Source: an uncultured Collinsella sp. (GTDB taxonomy: Bacteria > Actinomycetota > Coriobacteriia > Coriobacteriales > Coriobacteriaceae). Taken from it: a stretch of 34,238 bases of DNA. Shown here piece by piece: positions 1 through 9,216 of the stretch. How positions within the stretch are numbered: the first letter of the stretch is position 1; each line of letters opens with the position of its first letter. The stretch lies in NCBI GenBank assembly GCA_900544385.1, contig UQVD01000009.1, forward strand, positions 1-34,238, in the 5' to 3' direction. The notes beneath the pieces were generated by a model that was not told the DNA's origin, did not search any database, and saw nothing but the letters and a program-made list of their open reading frames with translations. The position numbers and the translations under genes were made by a program.

Positions 1-2804
1 GTCACGCCAGACTCGGCATCGGTCTTCGCCGAAGCCGCTGCCTCAACAGCAGCATCGGCAGCGGCCTTGTCCTCCGTCGCCTGAGCAAGCGCCGCGGCGG
101 CATCATGTAGCTGAGCCGCACGAGCAGCAGCCGCGACGGATGCGGCCTGAGCCGCGGTCACAGCCGTGCCGGCACCGCTCGCAGCAGCCTGGGCGGCAAC
201 AAGCTCGGCCTGGGCAGCAGCGACGTCGGCATCTGCCTGGCCTGCCGCACCCTGCGCGGCATTCACTGCAGCCTGCGCGTCAGCCTGAACGGCACGCGCC
301 CCCTCGAGCACCGCCGAGGCCGCATCAAATGCACGCTGAGCAGCGGCAACGTCGGCAGAGTACGCAGCCAGCTCGTCCTGGGCGGCAGCAAGCGCGCTCT
401 CCTTGTCGCCAACGCCGGCGCGAGCGGCATCCAGCGCACGCCGGGCAGCGGCAGCCTTGCCCTTGGCGACATCGAGTTCATCAGACTTGGCAGTCACGAC
501 ACTCTGCGCCGCGGTAACCGCAGCGCTGGCAGCGTCCACGTCGGCGCGGGCATCAGCCACGGCACGCGCAGCGGCCTCAGCCGCGGCCTGCTTCTCCCCC
601 ACGGCAGCCTGGGCATCCGAGGCCCCAGCGGCAGCAGCGTCAACATCGGCGGCAGCAGCATCGACTTGAGCCTGCCTTGCAGCGGCGGCCTGCGACGCGG
701 CGCTCACCTTGCCGCCAGCCTGCGCAGCCGCGCCCTGAGCGGCAGAAAGCTCCTGACGAGCCGCGTCCACGCCCTGCCCAGGATTTGCCAACGAGTCACA
801 CCACGCATTAAGCGCAGCCTCGTATTCGGCAACCGTCATCGGATTGGCGGCATTCGTGTACCATCCTCCAGACATAGAGAACGTCTGCGCCTGCGTAAGC
901 CAACGGTTCATCGTCCCGCGCGTGCAAACCCCCATACCCGTTACGGTGTAATCGGGATCGATCACATTCATGTAGTGACCGACTGTATGCACGCTCCCGC
1001 CATGCGCAGCCACGTAGCGATCGATTTCGTCGCCATGCTGCTCGTAGAAATCAAAAGCAGCCTTTCCCGTAAGGCCCGTCGCTCCCAGCGTAGCCGCAGC
1101 GCGGTCAAAGACGGCCTTCTCCTGATCGACCCACTGGATGAACGGGTCGCTTCCGTAGTTCCACGCCACGTTTTCGCCCACGTTGAACTGCATGGCGTGC
1201 GCAGTCTTGGTATCGGAGAAATTCGCATCGGCAATCGCGGTCGCCATCATGGCATACGTCACCTTGAGCTCACCCAGGCCAACGCTCGCACGATACTTGT
1301 TGCACGCCTTGAGCCACACAATCGCTTGCTTCATGTTGGTCAGACTCGTCGCGTCAACCTCCTCGCCCACCTTGGTGAGGCTGGCATATTTGCAGTTGAG
1401 AATCAGGTCCGCCGCATCGTCGGCACCCACGCTCTTAAAGAACGCAATGGCGCCCTGGCGGTAGTTTTCCGCCGAGGCGTTCGCCGTAGCCTGAGCGGCG
1501 TCGAGCTTGGCCTGCGCTTGAGCTACAGCCTGATCGGCCTGCTGCTTTTGAGCCTTTGCCTGGTCGAGCGCCTTGTCGGCAGCGTTCTTCTCGTCCTTAG
1601 CGGCCGAGAGCTTGGCCTGAGCGTCGGCCAGCGCCGCAAGCGCATTGGCATGCTCGGCCTTAGCCTGATCGACGGCGGCGTCTGCCGCGGTCGCAGCAGC
1701 CGTGGCAGCGTCCAACTTGGACTGCGCGTCAGCCGCAGCCTGCTGCTGGACGGCGAGCGCCTGCTGAGCAGCCTGCACCTCACCCTCGGCAGTGGTCACT
1801 TCCTGCGAGGCAGCAGCGAGTTCGCCCTCGCGCTGCGCCTGGACCGACTTGGCGGCGTCCAGCGCGGCAGCGGCGGCGTCCACCTTGGCCTTGGCAGCCT
1901 CGTACTCCGGGCTCGCGGCACCCTGCTCGGCACGGTCGAGATCGGCCTTGGCGGCGTCATAGCTCGCCTGAGCGGCATTCACATCCTTATCGGCCGCATC
2001 CTTTGCCTGCTGAGCTGCCGAAAGCTTGCCTTGCGCGTCCTGCTGTTTGGCCGCGGCGGCATCAACGCCAGCCTGGGCATTCGAAAGCCTGACCTGCGCG
2101 TCGGCGGCCTGCTGCTTTGCCTGCTCCAGCTCGCTCGCGGCCTGCTCGGCAGCGGCCTGAGCCGCGGCAACAGCCTCGGGCGTGGCATCGGCAGCAGCGG
2201 CCTGCGCGGACTTGAGCGCAGCCTGGGCATCGTCGGCGGTCTTCTGGGCAGCGGTCAGGGCTTCACCCTTGTCCGTCAGATCCCTCTTTGCGGCATCGAG
2301 TGCAGCTTGAGCGTCCTCGAGCGCCTTCACGTCCGCATCGGCCTTGTCCTGCGCGGCACCCATCTGCTGCTCCAGCTCGGCCGAAGCTGCAGAAGCGGCA
2401 GCGTCGCTTGTGCCACGGGCCGCATCGTAGGCGCTCTGAGCCTGCTGCTGGTTGGCAGCGGCGGCGTCGTAAGGAGCGGCGGCCGCATCCAAATCGGCCT
2501 TGGCAGCAGCGGCCTTAGCGCGAGCCGCATCGACCGCAGCCTGCAGGTTGGCGACCTTCTGCACCGCTGACACCGTGCCCGCGCCAGCGCTAGCAGCAGC
2601 CGCGCTCGTCAACGGAGACAGCACCGCAGCCGGCTTCGCAGTAGCGTCGGCACCGTTCGCACCCTGCGCCACCGCAGTCAGCGGAGACAGCAGCGACCCG
2701 CCCGTCATGGCGATCGTTGCCGCAGCAACTGTCGCCATACGCCCGGCGGCCTTCGCCTTACCCGCAGCGCCGCCATTGATGTTCTTGTTCACGTTCTTGC
2801 TCAT
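1..2804 (-). CDS. Secreted Ala-rich coiled-coil protein with internal CAP domain (partial, 3' end off window)
   Basis: The minus-strand frame is open for 934 codons from the ATG at 2804 to the left edge. A Shine-Dalgarno GGAAGGA sits just upstream. Residues 1 to about 48 look like a signal peptide: a Lys/Asn-rich start, then an Ala/Thr/Met-rich hydrophobic stretch ending near AVAQG. About 400 residues of Ala/Gln/Lys/Asp heptad-like coiled coil follow. Near residues 470-640 is a CAP (SCP/PR-1) domain, with CNKYRASVGLGEL, a THAMQF histidine, GENVAWNY, and HYMNVID near residue 606. Coiled coil then resumes to the edge. An exported, surface-exposed or wall-associated role is inferred; no anchor motif is visible because the C-terminus is missing. 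The CAP assignment is fairly secure, the function is not known. The Ala-rich GC codons create a long spurious antisense frame on the plus strand. Confidence 0.85.
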   Translation of the reverse strand, partial: MSKNVNKNINGGAAGKAKAAGRMATVAAATIAMTGGSLLSPLTAVAQGANGADATAKPAAVLSPLTSAAAASAGAGTVSAVQKVANLQAAVDAARAKAAAAKADLDAAAAPYDAAAANQQQAQSAYDAARGTSDAAASAASAELEQQMGAAQDKADADVKALEDAQAALDAAKRDLTDKGEALTAAQKTADDAQAALKSAQAAAADATPEAVAAAQAAAEQAASELEQAKQQAADAQVRLSNAQAGVDAAAAKQQDAQGKLSAAQQAKDAADKDVNAAQASYDAAKADLDRAEQGAASPEYEAAKAKVDAAAAALDAAKSVQAQREGELAAASQEVTTAEGEVQAAQQALAVQQQAAADAQSKLDAATAAATAADAAVDQAKAEHANALAALADAQAKLSAAKDEKNAADKALDQAKAQKQQADQAVAQAQAKLDAAQATANASAENYRQGAIAFFKSVGADDAADLILNCKYASLTKVGEEVDATSLTNMKQAIVWLKACNKYRASVGLGELKVTYAMMATAIADANFSDTKTAHAMQFNVGENVAWNYGSDPFIQWVDQEKAVFDRAAATLGATGLTGKAAFDFYEQHGDEIDRYVAAHGGSVHTVGHYMNVIDPDYTVTGMGVCTRGTMNRWLTQAQTFSMSGGWYTNAANPMTVAEYEAALNAWCDSLANPGQGVDAARQELSAAQGAAAQAGGKVSAASQAAAARQAQVDAAAADVDAAAAGASDAQAAVGEKQAAAEAAARAVADARADVDAASAAVTAAQSVVTAKSDELDVAKGKAAAARRALDAARAGVGDKESALAAAQDELAAYSADVAAAQRAFDAASAVLEGARAVQADAQAAVNAAQGAAGQADADVAAAQAELVAAQAAASGAGTAVTAAQAASVAAAARAAQLHDAAAALAQATEDKAAADAAVEAAASAKTDAESGV

Positions 2805-2923
2805 TGCCGATTCCTTCCCACGATGAGCTGATGTTTGACACATAATCGATCCAATATGCCCCGCTAAAAAGAGGTGATAACGGGGTAATTAAATCGGAGG
2901 AGTTGGAGACAAGCCCACATCCA

Positions 2924-3118
2924 TCAGCGGATGCCGAGCTCATACTCCCGCTCGCGCTCAATATCATTCAGGTACTCATAATCTTCGGAGCTAAGCTCTA
3001 GATCATCTTGAGCGAACATGTAGTTCTCGGCCTTAGAACCAATACTGCAACCGTAGATGGTATTGAGATCGATATGGTCGGTATTGTCGTTGTAAAGGGG
3101 GAAAATTCTGCTGGTCAT
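2924..3118 (-). CDS. Small acidic protein, unknown function (64 aa)
   Basis: This short frame encodes 64 residues rich in Asp, Glu and Tyr, ending in an EREREYELGIR-like charged tail. I chose the ATG at 3118 over an in-frame TTG at 3124 because GAGAGG lies 9 nt from the ATG and only 3 nt from the TTG. It has its own promoter-like sequence and a 5' leader with a hairpin, listed separately. No signal peptide, membrane segment or known motif is visible. It lies between the helicase operon and the coiled-coil gene, all on the same strand. Function is unrecognised. A real small gene is likely but not certain. Confidence 0.55.
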   Translation of the reverse strand: MTSRIFPLYNDNTDHIDLNTIYGCSIGSKAENYMFAQDDLELSSEDYEYLNDIEREREYELGIR

Positions 3119-3159
3119 GCTCAAGTACCTCTCAACATAAACTGAAAACTCGTTTGCTT

Positions 3160-3176
3160 GGTCTCTTTTTGAGACC
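3160..3176 (-). other. Leader hairpin (6-bp stem, 5-nt loop)
   Basis: GGTCTC and GAGACC form a perfect 6-bp stem around a 5-base loop. It lies inside the predicted leader of the 64-aa gene. No U-tract follows on the minus strand, so it is not a normal terminator. It could be an mRNA structure or a dyad operator. Confidence 0.35.
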
Positions 3177-3198
3177 CCATCTGATGTGCTATGGCTGC

Positions 3199-3227
3199 AG
3201 TATATGTTCTCCTCTTTTACAATGCAA
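3199..3227 (-). promoter_or_regulatory. Sigma70-like promoter for the 64-aa gene
   Basis: On the minus strand, TTGCAT (3222-3227) and TATACT (3199-3204) are separated by exactly 17 bases. Transcription would start near 3192, giving a leader of about 74 nt before the ATG at 3118. Seen by eye only. Confidence 0.5.
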
Positions 3228-3271
3228 GCGTAATTTCAAAAAGTTCTAGGAGCGATAATTGCGCAACACCA

Positions 3272-5167
3272 TCACTTGTCGCCACCGCCATCCTCTACCG
3301 CGCCCTCACGCGCAGCGCACTCGTTGAGATACTTGACCGGAATCGGCCACACGGACGGAGCCTTATAGCGCGAAAGGCCTATGTTGGCCAGCTGAACCAA
3401 CAACTCAGACAAATCATCGCCGTCGAGTACCTCAATCGAACGCACGTGAATCGCAGTCGCCATATCCTCCTGGGTGCCGTTGTTGACGCCCACAAAATAG
3501 CAAGTCTTGCCCGCACGCTCGAACGTTCCAATGCCGTAATAAGGCGAGTTGTAGCTCTCGAAAATCTCTTTCTTACGCCCTGCTTTGCCTGTGAGCTGAT
3601 GCTCACCCACCAGGGCCATAAAGTTATTGGAAAACGTCGTCAGTCCCGTATCCCGCACGCGCGCAAGCATAGACTGCCCGTTCGCATGCACGTCAAAGAC
3701 ATAGGCGCCCTTATCGAGTTTGCCGTCCGCGGTCAGCAGATCGAGCTCCATCTCGTCCTCGGGACCATCCTCTGCCGAATGTGAGGCATAGCGCATGCCC
3801 CCATCCGCGCCAATCGCCAACGTAGCGATACGCGAATCCAGCTCAATCTTGTCCTTTGTTTTATGCGGCACATCGACCAAGCCACACACCGTCACCGACT
3901 CAATATCCAAAGCATCAAGATCAAACGCCGTCACCCGCTCGTCGACAACATCCTGCTTTACCAGCAGTTCTTTGAGCATGGCGCCCAGGATCGCCTCTTG
4001 CGCATTGCGATCCTTTTGCTTTGGCGCCACCTTAAACAGTGGCTCGCACACATCCGGTGTCACGTGCTGTTCCACCACGCCAGCATGTAAGGCATAGCCG
4101 TCGTCCTCAGCAACCTCATTGGGCACAACGACAAGGTTCAGCGCCCGCGAATCCACGGCCCTTCCGCCATACGTTGCGCGAACGCCCCACGAGGAATCGT
4201 TAAGTCGATCGGCCAGCTGGCGCGCCACTTCGGCAAGCCTATTGCGCGCAAACGACACCACGATTCGCTGCCCCGCCATGCGCTCCGCAACCACGCGCGC
4301 GTACTCATCACCCTTGAGCACCTCGTAGAAACTCTTACGCGGGTATTCCATGAGCGTCACCCGGGCGAAGTCGCTGTAACGGCGTTCGAGAATCTGCAGC
4401 TCTCGATACAAAATGCCCTTCTTGGTATAGGCGACCTTGTCCGCCTGGGCCGAGAACGTCAGATCACGGCGCTTGGACGGCTTGTCGCCCTTGGCTCGGC
4501 GCAGGATGTACTCGTCTTTTTGTTCGTGGGCAAGCACCATCGTCGCCACGGGCGATAGCCTGTAGCCCACTTGGCTCTTAATCTTTTCGAGCTCTTTCTC
4601 GTCACCTTGTGCCCTGCCAATAAGCACACGGCGCTTGGTAAACGTCCGAATCTTAAGATCAAAGGTGCAATCCTCATCGATAACGATTTCAACCGTTTCG
4701 ATCTTGGCAGGTCCCCTTCCGTCGCTTTCGACAGCATCGCGGCGGGCACCCTTGGCGCTAATGACATACAGGTGCCCGGTGTCATTGGGAACTTCGTCCT
4801 CAATCCCCTCAAACTGAGAGCAGGAGTTGAACAGCAAGCGGAGCGCAACGTAATCGTCCAACTCGTTCCAATTAGTTTTAATCGGAACTATCTGCTCCTG
4901 ATAAAGCGAGGCATTAAGGTCGCCCGTCTGCACGCCCGCTTTGACCATCAGAAAGACGCGGTTGTCTGCAAGCTGCGTGAGCGCGACGACCTTGCCCGTC
5001 TGGCACACATCGGCCATAAAGTTCGCCACGGCATGCTTACCAGCATCGCCCACATTGCACCAAAAGACCGAGTAGCGCTCCTCGGCAGCAGCGGCATCGA
5101 GCTGCAACACGAGCTCTGATACGGCGATGTCTCCCAAACCGCACGGCTGGTTATGCTTCGATTGCAC
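3272..5167 (-). CDS. Candidate divergent MID-PIWI-like protein, partner of helicase-nuclease (631 aa)
   Basis: The ATG at 5167 overlaps the end of the helicase gene by 17 nt, implying translational coupling. I do not recognise the family outright. The N-terminal ~300 residues are mixed alpha/beta without clear motifs. Residues 341-405 show LVVVPN, then GVVEQHVTPD, then the AILGAMLKELLVKQ helix, resembling an Argonaute MID domain running into PIWI. Residues 426-463 (VCGLVDVPH, then SRIATLAIGADG) resemble the first PIWI strands. The C-terminus (SIEVLDGDDL, then RYKAPSVWPIPVKYL, 577-615) resembles the closing 'R/Y-x-P-P-lP-hh-A' segment of PIWI and pPIWI-RE proteins. I see no DEDX catalytic tetrad, so it would be non-slicing or use R/E residues as pPIWI-RE does. 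The partner gene (DNA helicase with C-terminal nuclease) matches the pPIWI-RE operon theme. The gene call is secure; the fold is an inference. Confidence 0.8.
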   Translation of the reverse strand: MQSKHNQPCGLGDIAVSELVLQLDAAAAEERYSVFWCNVGDAGKHAVANFMADVCQTGKVVALTQLADNRVFLMVKAGVQTGDLNASLYQEQIVPIKTNWNELDDYVALRLLFNSCSQFEGIEDEVPNDTGHLYVISAKGARRDAVESDGRGPAKIETVEIVIDEDCTFDLKIRTFTKRRVLIGRAQGDEKELEKIKSQVGYRLSPVATMVLAHEQKDEYILRRAKGDKPSKRRDLTFSAQADKVAYTKKGILYRELQILERRYSDFARVTLMEYPRKSFYEVLKGDEYARVVAERMAGQRIVVSFARNRLAEVARQLADRLNDSSWGVRATYGGRAVDSRALNLVVVPNEVAEDDGYALHAGVVEQHVTPDVCEPLFKVAPKQKDRNAQEAILGAMLKELLVKQDVVDERVTAFDLDALDIESVTVCGLVDVPHKTKDKIELDSRIATLAIGADGGMRYASHSAEDGPEDEMELDLLTADGKLDKGAYVFDVHANGQSMLARVRDTGLTTFSNNFMALVGEHQLTGKAGRKKEIFESYNSPYYGIGTFERAGKTCYFVGVNNGTQEDMATAIHVRSIEVLDGDDLSELLVQLANIGLSRYKAPSVWPIPVKYLNECAAREGAVEDGGGDK

Positions 5168-8100
5168 GGCCGATCGCCTCCATCATCTCCAAATTGATTG
5201 CACCGTCGGCGGCCATATAAGGAACGGAGAACACAGTCCCCTCAGCATCGAGTGCCTTGGGCACGCACTCAAGCGCTGCCTCATCAGCCAAAACGTTGAC
5301 GATTAGCAGGCGTTTCGCCCCAACCTTTTGAGCCTTCGCCCTAAAGCGCTCGGCATCCGACGCCTCGCGACCGTCGCGAACATAAGCGATATAGGCACCG
5401 ATGCGATAGTGCTTAAAATCGATCCATACCCCGGTCGTGTTGCCAGCAGCATCGAGCACCTCAAAGTCGCCACCTGTCTCGGCGTGTGCCGCATCGCCAC
5501 GCGTAAGCGAATAGCGGCCGTCGTAATATGCCTCAAAGATTGCCCTTCCGGCAGATTCTCCCAGCTCACCCAGGTAGACCGCCTGGAACATATAGGGCGT
5601 CATGTGCGCCGTCGCCGCCGGCTGCAGCGTTGTGGGCACCCCGTCGCTCGACCAACGCTCACGCACTTCGCGAATTGACAGCAGCTCGGGTACGCGCGCC
5701 GCCGCCTGGCTCACCTGGCGAACCGTCGCGCCCTTTAAGCCCTCCTTGCAGTGGCAACGATCCTCCAGACGAGCAGCAATCTGCTCGACGGGCTCACCAT
5801 CGTAGCTAGGGAATTCAAAGTGCGGCACCTTGCATGCCCCGCCTTCTGCATAGGCATAGCCATTTGCAGCATGCGACATGCGCAGCGCGGTACTCCGGCG
5901 CTCTGGGTATTGCGCGAGATCTTCCCACGGCAGGCAAAAATGATGCAGGTAAAAGTCGCGCTCGCCATCAAAAGCAGTGAGATCTTCGTCCCCGGCGTTT
6001 AGCGAGGTAACTTTCCACGCCAGCTTTTCGTGCTTTTGCTTGGCAAGGTTGTTCCTAAAGGCGGCAAGGTTCTGCTGCTTAACGGCAGCGTGTTCCTTGT
6101 TGTCCGTCATATGGTTGTTGGCAGCGGCGCAGGCACCAACCACCTGCTCAAGCTCGTAGCCCATCGGCAAATCATGCAAGAACGAAAAGTTGCAATCGTT
6201 CGCAATCTCGCGGTCGAGCAGCACCTGCACGCAAGGCATCTTTACACTCGTGCGCATCAGGCGACCCACAGCCTGTGCCACAATGCGAGCGCCTTCGACC
6301 TGATAAGAGAGGGTGTCGCGCACCGGCAGGCTCTTATTAACGCCAGATAGAAGCATCCGTACGTTCCGGCGCTTTTGAGTAAACGGAACCTCGCCGCGCG
6401 CTACCAGTTCCTCCTGCTCCACCACGCCAAGTAGCGCCTGCTGGACAAACTTATTTGAGTTGATCTCCACTCCCCAGGTCAAACGACTTGTGGGCGACTC
6501 GATATATAAGAAATCAAGATCCATCTTGGGGCGACGGTCGGCATTTTCAAAGCCGCAATCGACCTGATGAACCATGTCGCACAGATTCTCCGGCACCTTG
6601 TATTTGAGATTCTTGGAAAAGCCACCGGCCGGAAGATTGATAAACATCAGGGTCGGCTGGCCCAGCTCGAGACGTTTTTGAGCGCCACGCCAACCTGCAT
6701 CCCATTCCGCAGCGTTAAAGCACGGCACCATGTCCTTGGCGGCCTCAAGCGATTTCTCGTACGACATCTCGGGGCACTTGATGTTTCTAATCACCAGCTC
6801 CGCGACAATCTCGCGCGCAAGATCCAGCGCCAGACTATTGAATTCGCCATGGTTTCCCATGTGGCGCGTGGTAAAAACGGCTCCCGCCCGTTGCTCGTTA
6901 CGCGCCACACCACGGGCCCAAGTACTCACGGCAACAAGCGTCTTGCTCAGGCGCTTCAGCTCAAACTCGATGCTCTTGGCGTCGCTCACGCCCACCCTGT
7001 CAGCAATCTTTAAGCGCAAGCGCACCGCAAGTCCCTCACTCACGCCAATCCCGTCAAAGAACCGCATCGCGCGCTCGTACACCTCGTCGGGCGACACAAT
7101 GATGCCGCCAAAGGCGCCGCCTGCCAGCGCGACCATGCCGGCAATTTCCTTGGACTCATCCACCCAGGCAATATCGACGTCGTACTCCTTCGCAGCCTGT
7201 TTGTTAAACAGCTTAGTCTGTCGCACGATTTCCTGGTTGAGCTCGCCAATCCAAGCGTCCTTGCGAACCACGCCATGAACCTCGTCAAGGTAATCGAGGT
7301 TGAAGTTTTTGACGGTCGGCGCACTCCATGTTGCGCTCATGCACACGCAAGGCGCTTTGGCGGCAATGGAGGCAAGGTAGGCCTCGGGCATGCGCTCAAT
7401 GCCGTGGCTGGTTAGGTACGTGGTAAACATGTGCTCGATGGTGGTTTCCATCACTAGATAATCGACACCACGCGCATACATCGAGTCGTCGGCGGCATCG
7501 ATCTCGTCATTCTTGCGATCTTTAAAGAACAGCGCCAGCATCAACGAATCCCAAAAATACTTCTCGCTGGTCTGGTTGTTCCTAATGCCCAGGGCATCGA
7601 TGATGTTCTTGCGCGAAAGGTCGTCCTTGTACGAAATGCTGCCGTAGTACAGCTTGTCCATAAGCGTGGCGCAACGGGCGAGATGACCCACCACCATCCT
7701 GACCAGACCGCGTGCACGACGCACCGCCTTGCTGACGGTTTGCTGCCCACTCCCTCCGCGAGTGATAATCATATTGCGAGTACCGCCCTCATTGAGTTTG
7801 AAGCGCAACGGATTCGCCGAGTTGTCGCCCACCGAAATATCGTCGCTGCCAAACAGATGTCGACCGGAGAGCTGCTCTTCTTTCGCCTCGTCAGACAGCG
7901 CAAAAGGCGGACGCAGTTTCATGTCCTTAATACAAGAGGCGAGTGCCTTTTGAATTTTCTTGGCATCCTTGGCGATTTCTTCGGCATCTTCCTCTACGCT
8001 CGCCCGCGAAACCCTGTTCCTCTCGGCGTTTGACCCTTTGTGATCGCCCGACGTGGAAGCGTGCGTATAGACCGCCATCCATTGATCTCGATTCCCCAGT

Positions 8101-9083
8101 AGCAAGGGGTCCACCACACCGCCGTTAAAATGACGATCGAGGATACGCAATACTTCGTCCGGTTGAAACGTCACGGGATCGTCTGTCAGCGTCGACAGTA
8201 TGTCGGCCTTCATGTGGTCGATTTCATCAAAGATAAACAGGCCCTTCTCGGCAGCCATTGCGTTAAAGAGCACAACGCCTGCACCGGTCACTGTATCGAT
8301 CCTATTGATGAGCTTTTGCGGCCTCAGGGCAATCACATGCGGTATGCTCTCGTCATTGAGCAGGGCAGACGGCCAAATCTGGGGGATCACCTCCATGCCG
8401 CGCGTGATGTTTTTGAGCTCGTGGCTCACAGCCCAACGCAAGCTCGCATCCGCCGACGATAGCTTGTCGCGAAGGGCGGGGGTCAAACGGTCTGCAACAC
8501 CTCCCAGACGATTTCGAGTGTCAAGGATGCCCAAAAGGTCATCGGCGATCTCCATCGCGTTGCCCCACGCTCGCTTAATGATGCGATGAGAGCTCTCGTC
8601 GTCCGCCTCGATGGGACACGGAATGTCGCGCACGCCCACGGCGCCCTTACCGCGCGTAGTCTCAATCCAATGCAGGATGTTATCGCCCGCACGCGGAAGA
8701 TCGAACACCATGCGCTGCGCGGCATCGCCATCCATGCCCTGTTCAACCAGCAATTTGCGCACGCTCGCAACGTAGTTGTCGCGGTTGTCCTTACCCGGCA
8801 CCACAAACACCAGGTAACGACGGCCCGGGCACTTGTTAAAACAGCCCGAATCGTCCCAGCCACCGGCGATGAGGTCGGCTGTGACCTGCTCGGCCGTATA
8901 GTTTTTACCCGAGCCCGTCGTGGCGCCCAAAAAGTACAGGCCATTGTTGCCCTGATCCTTGGGGGCAAACAGCGCACGCTCAAAAAACTCGCGCATCGCC
9001 TTTTGACGTGCAAGATAGGGAGCGAGCTCCTTGTCGTCCGCAGACGACGGATTCGATTGGCAGTTGAGATCCCACATAGCCAT
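5151..9083 (-). CDS. Large SF2 helicase with C-terminal PD-(D/E)XK-like nuclease region (1310 aa)
   Basis: Start chosen at ATG 9083: GGAGG lies 7 nt upstream, whereas an upstream TTG at 9089 would sit almost on it. Motif I is GATTGSGKNYTA (residues 53-64), with Asn where Thr is usual after GK. Motif II is DEID (286-289). A motif III-like MSATW is near residue 580. Motif VI, QAVGRLMRT, is near residues 935-945. This is an SF2 (DEAD/DinG-like) ATP-dependent DNA or RNA translocase. The last ~110 residues carry FEVLD, then WIDFKHY (near residue 1217), a plausible D-x-K nuclease core, followed by alternating strands and helices. The next gene overlaps it by 17 nt. Long insertions between motifs make it larger than housekeeping SF2 enzymes. 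A role in anti-phage or anti-plasmid defence is inferred from architecture and neighbours. The nuclease call is tentative. Confidence 0.9.
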   Translation of the reverse strand: MAMWDLNCQSNPSSADDKELAPYLARQKAMREFFERALFAPKDQGNNGLYFLGATTGSGKNYTAEQVTADLIAGGWDDSGCFNKCPGRRYLVFVVPGKDNRDNYVASVRKLLVEQGMDGDAAQRMVFDLPRAGDNILHWIETTRGKGAVGVRDIPCPIEADDESSHRIIKRAWGNAMEIADDLLGILDTRNRLGGVADRLTPALRDKLSSADASLRWAVSHELKNITRGMEVIPQIWPSALLNDESIPHVIALRPQKLINRIDTVTGAGVVLFNAMAAEKGLFIFDEIDHMKADILSTLTDDPVTFQPDEVLRILDRHFNGGVVDPLLLGNRDQWMAVYTHASTSGDHKGSNAERNRVSRASVEEDAEEIAKDAKKIQKALASCIKDMKLRPPFALSDEAKEEQLSGRHLFGSDDISVGDNSANPLRFKLNEGGTRNMIITRGGSGQQTVSKAVRRARGLVRMVVGHLARCATLMDKLYYGSISYKDDLSRKNIIDALGIRNNQTSEKYFWDSLMLALFFKDRKNDEIDAADDSMYARGVDYLVMETTIEHMFTTYLTSHGIERMPEAYLASIAAKAPCVCMSATWSAPTVKNFNLDYLDEVHGVVRKDAWIGELNQEIVRQTKLFNKQAAKEYDVDIAWVDESKEIAGMVALAGGAFGGIIVSPDEVYERAMRFFDGIGVSEGLAVRLRLKIADRVGVSDAKSIEFELKRLSKTLVAVSTWARGVARNEQRAGAVFTTRHMGNHGEFNSLALDLAREIVAELVIRNIKCPEMSYEKSLEAAKDMVPCFNAAEWDAGWRGAQKRLELGQPTLMFINLPAGGFSKNLKYKVPENLCDMVHQVDCGFENADRRPKMDLDFLYIESPTSRLTWGVEINSNKFVQQALLGVVEQEELVARGEVPFTQKRRNVRMLLSGVNKSLPVRDTLSYQVEGARIVAQAVGRLMRTSVKMPCVQVLLDREIANDCNFSFLHDLPMGYELEQVVGACAAANNHMTDNKEHAAVKQQNLAAFRNNLAKQKHEKLAWKVTSLNAGDEDLTAFDGERDFYLHHFCLPWEDLAQYPERRSTALRMSHAANGYAYAEGGACKVPHFEFPSYDGEPVEQIAARLEDRCHCKEGLKGATVRQVSQAAARVPELLSIREVRERWSSDGVPTTLQPAATAHMTPYMFQAVYLGELGESAGRAIFEAYYDGRYSLTRGDAAHAETGGDFEVLDAAGNTTGVWIDFKHYRIGAYIAYVRDGREASDAERFRAKAQKVGAKRLLIVNVLADEAALECVPKALDAEGTVFSVPYMAADGAINLEMMEAIGRAIEA

Positions 9084-9216
9084 GGTCAAACCTCCGATTT
9101 AGTTGTTACACGTGTTTGATACCATCCCGTGCGGACAAAACTCGCGCTGGGCGGTCAAGGCGGCGGCGTCCATGCCGCTTGAGAGAAGAAAGAAAGGAAA
9201 GAGGAGCAGTCAGCGA

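Noticed and set aside
666..2570. 634-codon open frame on the plus strand
   Set aside because: It is codon-aligned antisense to the Ala-rich coiled-coil gene. GC-rich Ala/Gln/Lys codons give no stops on the opposite strand. It has a TTG start, no ribosome site, and Leu/Arg/Gly/Ser-biased composition.
2855..2888. CCCCG/CGGGG dyad between the two leftmost genes as a terminator
   Set aside because: Only 5 bp of stem with a 17-base loop, and the T-run is inside the loop rather than after it.
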